Shown: positions 1 to 4,853 of the stretch, piece by piece
How the letters are laid out: each line of letters starts with the position of its first letter
How positions within the stretch are numbered: position 1 is the first letter of the stretch
Assembly (NCBI GenBank): GCA_900544435.1
Contig: UQVG01000138.1
Location: 1 to 5,827, forward strand
Length of the DNA stretch: 5,827 nt
Reading direction: 5' to 3'
Origin: an uncultured Erysipelotrichaceae bacterium
Lineage (GTDB): Bacteria; Bacillota_I; Bacilli_A; Erysipelotrichales; Coprobacillaceae
The notes under the pieces: generated by a model
What the model was told of the DNA's origin: nothing
Databases searched by the model: none
What the model saw: only the letters and a program-made list of their open reading frames with translations
Position numbers and translations under genes: made by a program

Positions 1-57
1 CAAAATGAAATATGTTTTATTTTAAAGTTTAAATTATATAAAAATAAATTATAAAGC

Positions 58-87
58 AAAGATGACAAATAAGTTCATCTTTTTTTT
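58..87 (+). terminator. Probable rho-independent terminator of an off-window upstream gene
   Basis: AAAGATGA (58-65) pairs perfectly with TCATCTTT (75-82) around a 9-nt loop, and T residues run from 80 to 87. The orientation fits a plus-strand transcript entering from the left edge. Bases 1-54 are open in frame 1 up to a TAA at 52-54, and frame 2 stops at 23-25. Either could be the tail of that upstream gene, but the stretch is too short to call. The stem is AT-rich and therefore weak, although this is common in such low-GC genomes. Confidence 0.5.
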
Positions 88-118
88 CATGCCATAAAAC
101 TCACTTTCATGCCAGAAA
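85..118. repeat. Two-copy direct repeat TTTCATGCCA with 20-bp period (possible activator site)
   Basis: TTTCATGCCA occurs at 85-94 and again at 105-114. The match extends to TTTCATGCCAnAAA (85-98 and 105-118). The 20-bp start-to-start distance, close to two helical turns, puts both copies on the same face of the DNA. Tandem sites of this layout are used by LytTR-domain response regulators among others. A TAAAAT hexamer at 143-148 with no recognisable -35 lies downstream and could be an activator-dependent -10. Assignment to a regulator family is inference only, since no regulator gene is in the window. Confidence 0.45.
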
Positions 119-191
119 GATATTAATAGAAAAGAAAATAAATAAAATAATAAGTGTAGAGAGGAAAATTTAAGAAATTTTCAAAAAATAC

Positions 192-222
192 TTGAGTATA
201 AAGTGACTCTATAGTCTATGTT
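192..222 (+). promoter_or_regulatory. MerR-family-type promoter and operator for the ABC operon
   Basis: A -35 hexamer TTGAGT (192-197) and a -10-like TATGTT (217-222) are separated by 19 bp, longer than the 17 bp that sigma-A prefers. The region contains an imperfect 23-bp dyad (194-216): GAGTATAAAGT, centre G205, ACTCTATAGTC, with 9 of 11 positions complementary. A long spacer with a dyad between -35 and -10 is the hallmark of promoters activated by MerR-family regulators through DNA distortion. Transcription would begin near 229, giving a leader of about 20 nt with the ribosome binding site almost at the 5' end. The regulator itself is not in the window. Confidence 0.7.
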
Positions 223-248
223 AAAGGTGTCAAAGGAGGAAATGACTT

Positions 249-698
249 ATGGAAAAGAGTAAAAAGACATTAAAAATGATTGGAATTTGTATTATTGGAC
301 TTGTAATTGTGGTGGCAGTAAATATGTTGAAGAAACCAGAAGATCCATTTAAAAATGATGATCGTGTTAAACTTGGATATCAACATGTTGAAGAAAGCGA
401 TATATTGAATAGTAAAGATTATGATTCATATTATGTTTATTTTTATGAAACAGGAAATGAAAAATGTAAAGATACAAATGAAGTGGTCAAATCTTATGTT
501 AGAGGAAAATCAAGCATTTATGTATTCAATATGGAAGAAGCAAAAGATATCAAAACAGGAAAAGATTTTGATTATAAAAATGTGACAGATTATAAAGATA
601 TTACAATAAAACAAGTACCAATGCTTATTCATGTAGAAAACAAAAAGATTGATCATGTTTATTACAAAGCAAGTGATATTAAAAAAGCATTAGAATAG
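249..698 (+). CDS. Membrane-anchored thioredoxin-like protein lacking the first CXXC cysteine
   Basis: This 149-residue protein has a lysine-rich start, one hydrophobic segment (about 9-27) and a C-terminal domain predicted to lie outside the cytoplasm. There is no lipobox, so the segment is best read as an N-terminal anchor. The soluble part resembles a thioredoxin fold: a beta strand YYVYFYE (61-67), an active-site-like loop TGNEKC (68-73), a second strand SIYVFNM (89-95) and a VP-containing strand (VPMLIHV, 123-129) where the family has its cis-proline. The usual CXXC is NEKC here, with only the second cysteine (C73) left, so a normal thiol-disulfide reaction is unlikely. Relatives include bacteriocin-transport-accessory-type thioredoxins. 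The start is firm: AAAGGAGG at 232-239 lies 9 nt before the ATG. It is the first gene of the operon and the permease start follows 12 nt later. It may assist or sense for the transporter (inference). The fold assignment is by eye and moderate. Confidence 0.65.
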   Translation: MEKSKKTLKMIGICIIGLVIVVAVNMLKKPEDPFKNDDRVKLGYQHVEESDILNSKDYDSYYVYFYETGNEKCKDTNEVVKSYVRGKSSIYVFNMEEAKDIKTGKDFDYKNVTDYKDITIKQVPMLIHVENKKIDHVYYKASDIKKALE

Positions 699-699
699 T

Positions 700-705
700 A
701 GGTGA
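700..705 (+). promoter_or_regulatory. Ribosome binding site that fixes the permease start at 711
   Basis: AGGTGA (700-705) is complementary to the GGTGA-side of the anti-Shine-Dalgarno region and lies 5 nt before the ATG at 711. An in-frame GTG at 702 sits inside this element and has no Shine-Dalgarno of its own, so the ATG at 711 is the better start. Confidence 0.65.
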
Positions 706-710
706 AAGTT

Positions 711-1991
711 ATGTTGAAGTTTGCATTAGAAATGTTGTGGACAGAAAGAAAAAAAGCGTATGGCTTAGTTGTTTCTATTGTTACAACACTTAGTATTTGT
801 TTATTGTTTTTACATTTTATTATTAATCCATATCTCGCTAAAAAGGTGACATATGATGATATTCTTGATTTTAGTGAACCTTATTGCATTATGTTGATGG
901 GATTGTTTATTTTAATGGTTTGTGTTTCATTGATTTGTTATTCATGTAACTATTATATGAAACTTCATGCTAGAGAAATAGGAATGCTTAAAATGGCAGG
1001 ATTTAATCAAGGAAAAGTTATTCTTTATCAATTAGTTCAAATGATTATGCTCATGGTTGTTTCAGTAATAATCACTTGTTGCTTATCATTAGTGACAACA
1101 CCAATCTTTTTAACAGTTGTTTATCGTTATTGTCATATTCATCAAAGTGTTTTCTATTTTAATACAAGATTATTTTCAATGATAGGGATTTTAGTTGTTT
1201 GTATTTTAATTGTTTTAATTGGAATGCAAGTGAACTATATCAACAATAATTCTTTATCATCGCTTATTAAAGATAAATACATTACGACACAGAAAGAAGA
1301 TCATCGTGTATTTGTCATACCTGATTATATCTATATTTTAGGTTATTTCTTAGGACTTTATGCGATGTATGTAGGAGAAGAATTAGATGCAGGATTTGCG
1401 ATTGCTTCTTGTATTGGAGCTATCAGTGCTTATGGTTTGTTTTATTATTTCATTCCTCATACTTTAAATGAAATGGTTGATTCATTGAATTTAAAAGGAG
1501 AAGATACGATTGTTTTAGGTGATTTAGCTTTATTTATGCAACAAAGTAAATTACTCATTGTCTTTATTATGTTAGCCGTCATTTTAATACCAACATTTAT
1601 TTTCTCATCGCTTCATATGAAGATGTTGCATATTGCTTTACACATTGGCGCTGTCTTAATTAATTTTGTTTTATGTTTAAGTGTTGTCAGTCGTTTTGAT
1701 ATCGATGCTTTAGAAAAGAAAGAACATTTTAAAAACTTATGTAAGATGGGACTTACAAATCAAGATGTTAAGAAAATATCTTATAAAGAAGGAAATGGAT
1801 TTTATGTTGTTTTATGGATCTTTGCAGGTATTTATATTTTAAGTATTGCGTGTACGTTTTTAATTCGTGCATCGATTGATTTAGGACTTGTTGGTATTGT
1901 TTTACTTGAGTTTGTTGTTCCTTATGGAATAGCTGAATTGATTGTTTATTTAAAGAAAAGAGGTCAAAATTATGAGTTACATGGAAATTAG
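711..1991 (+). CDS. FtsX/BceB-like ABC transporter permease without the large extracellular domain
   Basis: This is the membrane subunit of an ABC transporter, 426 residues from the ATG at 711. I read ten hydrophobic segments at about 18-40, 59-80, 105-135, 155-175, 206-222, 228-249, 280-299, 305-327, 364-386 and 391-414. After segment 2 comes a typical FtsX-type cytoplasmic motif, REIGMLKMAG (88-97). A second, weaker copy (LEKKEHFKNLCKMGLTNQDV, about 334-353) follows segment 8, so two FtsX-type modules are present. BceB-type permeases of bacitracin-resistance exporters also have ten helices, but they are roughly 640 residues long, with about 200 extracellular residues between helices 7 and 8. 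Here helices 7 and 8 are separated by only a few residues. The last 20 bases overlap the ATPase gene, implying translational coupling. A role in exporting or removing a membrane-active compound is inferred. The substrate is unknown. Confidence 0.85.
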   Translation: MLKFALEMLWTERKKAYGLVVSIVTTLSICLLFLHFIINPYLAKKVTYDDILDFSEPYCIMLMGLFILMVCVSLICYSCNYYMKLHAREIGMLKMAGFNQGKVILYQLVQMIMLMVVSVIITCCLSLVTTPIFLTVVYRYCHIHQSVFYFNTRLFSMIGILVVCILIVLIGMQVNYINNNSLSSLIKDKYITTQKEDHRVFVIPDYIYILGYFLGLYAMYVGEELDAGFAIASCIGAISAYGLFYYFIPHTLNEMVDSLNLKGEDTIVLGDLALFMQQSKLLIVFIMLAVILIPTFIFSSLHMKMLHIALHIGAVLINFVLCLSVVSRFDIDALEKKEHFKNLCKMGLTNQDVKKISYKEGNGFYVVLWIFAGIYILSIACTFLIRASIDLGLVGIVLLEFVVPYGIAELIVYLKKRGQNYELHGN

Positions 1992-2721
1992 AAATTTAAA
2001 GAAAGTTTATAATCCTTATGGTGTTCATCCTAAGGTGGCTTTAAATGGATTAGATTTTGAAGTAGAAAAAGGTGATTTTATTTGTATTATGGGTGCCTCT
2101 GGTTCAGGGAAGACGACACTTGTTAATATCTTGTCAACGATTGATGAAGCCACTCATGGACAAATTTTTCTTAATCAAAAAGATTTACTTCTTTTATCAG
2201 AAAAAGAAAAAGCAAATTTAAGAAAAGAAGAAATTGGTTTTATTTTTCAAAATTATAATCTTATTGAATCATTAACAATCAAAAATAATATTTTATTTTC
2301 ATTAAGACTAAATAAAGTGGATCAAAAAAGACAATTAGAAAAATTAAATGAACTTACAAAAATGTTAAATATTGAAGAAATCATTGATAAATATCCATCC
2401 CAATGTTCAGGTGGACAACAACAAAGAGCTGCGATTGCTAGAGCATTGATCAATGAACCAAAGATCATCTTTGCTGATGAACCAACAGGGAATTTAGATA
2501 GTTTAAATGCCAGAGAACTGATGGAATATCTTGTTAAAATCAATGAAGAAAAACATACAACGATTATTATGGTGACGCATGATAGCTTTGTTGCTTCTTA
2601 TTCAAAGAAAGTTTATTACATGAAAGATGGACATTTAGATTTATCGATAGATCGTCTTACAAAATCACAAGATGATTATTATAAAGAAATTGTTAAAGTT
2701 ACAACACAAATGCATTTATAA
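1972..2721 (+). CDS. ABC transporter ATP-binding protein (MacB/LolD/BceA-type)
   Basis: This cytoplasmic ATPase partners the permease encoded just upstream. It is 249 residues long, normal for the family, with all motifs intact: Walker A GASGSGKTT (41-49), Q-loop glutamine at 93 within IFQNYN, signature CSGGQ (145-149, cysteine in place of the usual leucine), Walker B KIIFADE (164-170) with catalytic glutamate 170, D-loop GNLDS (173-177) and switch histidine 203 in VTHD. This motif set is typical of ATPases that work with FtsX-fold permeases. The C-terminal tail (about 232-249) resembles the short extension of BceA-like proteins. The start at 1972 is preceded by AGAGGT (1959-1964) with a 7-nt gap. 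An internal ATG at 1981 is too far from that site. The start overlaps the permease end by 20 bp. The last codon runs directly into a terminator, so it closes the operon. Confidence 0.95.
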   Translation: MSYMEIRNLKKVYNPYGVHPKVALNGLDFEVEKGDFICIMGASGSGKTTLVNILSTIDEATHGQIFLNQKDLLLLSEKEKANLRKEEIGFIFQNYNLIESLTIKNNILFSLRLNKVDQKRQLEKLNELTKMLNIEEIIDKYPSQCSGGQQQRAAIARALINEPKIIFADEPTGNLDSLNARELMEYLVKINEEKHTTIIMVTHDSFVASYSKKVYYMKDGHLDLSIDRLTKSQDDYYKEIVKVTTQMHL

Positions 2722-2745
2722 AACAGGAATTTTTCCTGTTTTTTT
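2720..2745 (+). terminator. Rho-independent terminator of the ABC operon
   Basis: AAAACAGGAA (2720-2729) pairs perfectly with TTCCTGTTTT (2733-2742) around a TTT loop, and the T run spans 2739-2745. The stem begins within the stop codon of the ATPase gene. Confidence 0.92.
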
Positions 2746-2777
2746 ATAGAATTATTTTTTCTAATTTTGTAAGAGCT

Positions 2778-2806
2778 TTCATTGATGTGCAATAGTGTGT
2801 TAAAAT
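2778..2806 (+). promoter_or_regulatory. Probable extended -10 promoter for the IIB-ROK fusion and MBL unit
   Basis: TAAAAT (2801-2806) is preceded by TGT (2798-2800), which gives an extended -10 (TGnTAAAAT). The best -35 at a 17-bp distance is TTCATT (2778-2783), which is poor, as is usual with extended -10 promoters. Transcription would start near 2813, immediately before the ribosome binding site AAAGGTGG (2813-2820), so the leader would be very short. No operator dyad or catabolite-response element is evident in 2746-2827. Confidence 0.5.
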
Positions 2807-2827
2807 AGCAATAAAGGTGGGATTGAA

Positions 2828-4234
2828 ATGGATGATTTTTTAAGAGAAATAGAAACATCTGTATTTAGAGAATGGATCAATAATCAAAAAAGAGATTATT
2901 ATCATCTTCATCAAAGTGAAACTGATCCAGATGCAATTATTATAGAAAATGAATATTGTTATAGCTATGTAACCTTTAATCCACAATGTATCATTGAATT
3001 ATGTGTAATGAATAAAAGAACAGATGAAATGGCTTTTTATCTCCATTTTCAATTCAAGACACTTAAACATGCCATTTCTTTATTTGAAGAAATGGATCAA
3101 TGTATTAAAAAGATGGTTGATCAACCGATGTGTCGTCTTTTATTATGTTGTAGTGGGGGAATGACAACTGCTTTTTTTGCGGATAAAATCAAAAATGGTA
3201 TTAAAGTATTAAATTTAAATATGGAAGTAGCAGCAACTTCTTATCAAAAAATATATAATGTTGCTCAAAACTATGATGTTATTTTACTAGCACCACAAGT
3301 ATCCTATGTTAAATTACAAGTTGAAAAAGTCTTTAAAAATAAACTTGTTTTAAAGATACCGACACAAATTTTTGCTTCTTATAATGTTGGTGCATTGATT
3401 ACTTTTGTAGAAGAATCTTTAAAACATAAAGAAAACAAATACAATGGTTATGTTGAACCATTAGCTTCTATGATGGAGATTAAAACAAAGAAAAATATTT
3501 TAGCGGTCTCAATTAACGCTAATGGTGAAAATAGTCATATTTCTTATCGTTTATATAATCCTCATCAAGAAATTGTCTTAGATAGTAGTATTATTAAAAG
3601 TAATATTAAACTTCAAGATGTTTTAGATGCTTTAGATACAGTTGTTTTACAAAATGAAATGATTGATGTGATTTCGATTGCTTTGCCGGGAGTTATGGTT
3701 GAAGGAAATATTTATTCAGGGATTATAGAAGGTGGTAATCATCAACTTAAAGAACTCTTAGAAAAAAGATATGAAAAAGAAATTTATTTGATTAATGATG
3801 TTAATGCGGCGGTTGTAGGTTATTATGCTTCACAAAATCAATATAAATCACTTGCTTTTTTATTCCAACCAATTGGTCGTATGGCAGGAAGTGGTATTAT
3901 TGTAAGTGGACAACTGGTAAGAGGAATGGATCATTTAGCAGGTGAAGTAGCATTATTACCTTTAAAACTTTCTGATGCTTATTTAACGTTAGCTAATACC
4001 CCAGAAGGTACTTTGGAATTGGTGACTAAAAACATCATGAGTATTATTGCGATTGTGGCACCTGAAGCGATTGTTGTTTATAGTGATTTGATTTTAGACA
4101 GTCAAGATGTCAGTGATGAAATCAAAAAAGCATTAAGTCAATATCCTTTAAAAGTGTATCCACAAATTATTAAAGTAGAAAATATCTTAGAATATATATT
4201 ATTAGGAGCAATGATTTTAAGTGCAAAGGAGTAA
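2828..4234 (+). CDS. Fusion of unknown N-terminal domain, PTS IIB-like domain and ROK kinase-like domain
   Basis: This 468-residue soluble protein has three parts. Residues 1-100 match no family I can name. They are not an obvious helix-turn-helix and contain aromatic-rich strands around YCYSYVTFNP and FYLHFQFKTLKHA. Residues 101-198 resemble a lactose/cellobiose-type PTS IIB domain: LLLCCSGGMTT (104-114) matches the phosphate loop, with C108 at the phospho-cysteine position, and LLAPQV (153-158) is the second conserved strand. Residues 222-468 look like a ROK-family sugar kinase fold: INDVNAAVVGYY (322-333) with the catalytic-base aspartate D324, then GSGIIVSGQLVRG and HLAGEVALLP (354-378). 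The DxGGT phosphate motif is not recognisable (SINANGE, 228-234), GTG is lost before the GSGII strand, GEIGH reads GEVAL, and the zinc cluster CxCGxxGCxE is missing. The protein may therefore sense rather than phosphorylate sugars (inference). The start has AAAGGTGG 7 nt upstream. It is the first gene of a two-gene unit, and no PTS IIA or IIC gene is nearby. Confidence 0.75.
   Translation: MDDFLREIETSVFREWINNQKRDYYHLHQSETDPDAIIIENEYCYSYVTFNPQCIIELCVMNKRTDEMAFYLHFQFKTLKHAISLFEEMDQCIKKMVDQPMCRLLLCCSGGMTTAFFADKIKNGIKVLNLNMEVAATSYQKIYNVAQNYDVILLAPQVSYVKLQVEKVFKNKLVLKIPTQIFASYNVGALITFVEESLKHKENKYNGYVEPLASMMEIKTKKNILAVSINANGENSHISYRLYNPHQEIVLDSSIIKSNIKLQDVLDALDTVVLQNEMIDVISIALPGVMVEGNIYSGIIEGGNHQLKELLEKRYEKEIYLINDVNAAVVGYYASQNQYKSLAFLFQPIGRMAGSGIIVSGQLVRGMDHLAGEVALLPLKLSDAYLTLANTPEGTLELVTKNIMSIIAIVAPEAIVVYSDLILDSQDVSDEIKKALSQYPLKVYPQIIKVENILEYILLGAMILSAKE
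4225..4231 (+). promoter_or_regulatory. Ribosome binding site that fixes the MBL hydrolase start at 4239
   Basis: AAAGGAG (4225-4231) lies within the last codons of the upstream gene, 7 nt before the ATG at 4239. An earlier in-frame GTG at 4221 lies upstream of this site and lacks a Shine-Dalgarno, so it is rejected as the start. Confidence 0.8.
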
Positions 4235-4238
4235 GAAA

Positions 4239-4838
4239 ATGAAAATTATTTGGCATGGACATTCGTGTTTTGAAATATCAGGAAAAGAAGGAACAATTGT
4301 TTTTGATCCTTATCAATCAGGTTCAGTTCCAGGATTAAATCCTTTAAAATTGAAGGCAAACCTTGTGTTGTGTTCTCATGAACATGATGATCATAATGCA
4401 AGAAATTGTGTAGAAGTAGCACCAAAAGATTTTAAAGTGACATGTATTGAAACCTATCATGACCATCATCAAGGAAGTCATCGAGGTAAAAACACGATTC
4501 ATATCGTTGATTTTGAAGATATGAAAGTTGTTCATATGGGAGATATTGGTTATGTAATGGATGATGTTTCAAAACTTAAAAACTGTTATATTTTGATGAT
4601 TCCTATTGGTGGCTATTATACAATTGATACCAAAGAAGCTTTAGAATACATTGAACGTATAAAACCACGTATTGTTATACCAATGCATTATCGTAGTCAT
4701 GAATTTGGTTATGATGTATTATCAACCAATGAAGAATTTATTCAACAATCATCTTCTATTACATATGTTGATGATTGTTTAGAAGTTAATAAGGATACGA
4801 AAACACAAACAGTTGTATTTAAAAAACCAAGGAATTAA
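4239..4838 (+). CDS. MBL-fold metal-dependent hydrolase, UlaG-like (COG2220) group
   Basis: This 199-residue cytoplasmic protein shows the metallo-beta-lactamase-fold layout. It has an N-terminal strand with WHGHSCFEI (5-13), then FDPY (22-25), the metal-binding motif SHEHDDH (46-52, with H47, H49, D51 and H52), a histidine-rich YHDHHQGSHRGKN stretch (73-85), HMGDIG (99-104, ligand D102) and PMHYR (148-152, ligand H150). These are the residues expected for a two-metal site. This group includes UlaG (L-ascorbate-6-phosphate lactonase, considerably longer) and many small proteins of unknown substrate, so only the class of activity (hydrolase) is supported. It starts 4 bp after the stop of the IIB-ROK fusion, with its ribosome binding site inside that gene, so the two are probably co-translated. 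A link to a phosphorylated sugar or lactone is inferred from that partner. Its stop overlaps the stop of the convergent transporter gene. Confidence 0.88.
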   Translation: MKIIWHGHSCFEISGKEGTIVFDPYQSGSVPGLNPLKLKANLVLCSHEHDDHNARNCVEVAPKDFKVTCIETYHDHHQGSHRGKNTIHIVDFEDMKVVHMGDIGYVMDDVSKLKNCYILMIPIGGYYTIDTKEALEYIERIKPRIVIPMHYRSHEFGYDVLSTNEEFIQQSSSITYVDDCLEVNKDTKTQTVVFKKPRN

Positions 4839-4853
4839 TTTTCCTTGGTTTTT
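4821..4853. terminator. Bidirectional terminator shared by convergent genes
   Basis: AAAACCAAGGAA (4823-4834) pairs perfectly over 12 bp with TTCCTTGGTTTT (4841-4852), with loop TTAATT (4835-4840). An A run (4821-4826) and a T run (4849-4853) flank the stem, so it can stop transcription from both sides. One arm encodes the last residues of the MBL hydrolase on the plus strand. The other encodes the last residues of the MFS transporter on the minus strand. The loop holds both stop codons. Confidence 0.9.

Noticed and set aside
1..54. Possible C-terminal tail of an upstream plus-strand gene
   Set aside because: Frame 1 is open to a TAA at 52-54 and a terminator follows, but 17 low-complexity codons at the edge cannot be told from chance.
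159..168. GAGAGGAAAA as a ribosome binding site for a small leader gene
   Set aside because: No ATG, GTG or TTG occurs at a usable distance downstream; the first TTG is at 192 within the promoter.
165..181. Perfect AT-only inverted repeat AAAATTT-AAG-AAATTTT
   Set aside because: It has no G-C pairs and no following T run, so it is a weak hairpin expected by chance in such AT-rich DNA. It is neither a terminator nor a clear operator.
242..262. Tiny open frame of six codons beginning at ATG 242, overlapping the start of the first gene
   Set aside because: Its ATG is only 2 nt from the AAAGGAGG element, too close for initiation, and the frame ends at once.
702..710. GTG start for the permease, adding residues M-K-V
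   Set aside because: The GTG lies within the AGGTGA ribosome binding site that serves the ATG at 711, and it has no upstream site of its own.
2322..2543. Minus-strand open frame of 73 codons inside the ABC ATPase gene
   Set aside because: It is antisense to the signature and Walker B region of a clearly real gene, with no ribosome binding site and no recognisable protein.
4221..4238. GTG start for the MBL hydrolase, adding six residues
   Set aside because: The AAAGGAG site at 4225-4231 is downstream of it and correctly placed for the ATG at 4239. Family members also begin at the MKIxWxGHSC strand.
4344..4535. Minus-strand open frame of 63 codons inside the MBL hydrolase gene
   Set aside because: It is antisense to the metal-binding motif region. 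Its His/Met/Ile-rich translation is a by-product of the plus-strand codons.
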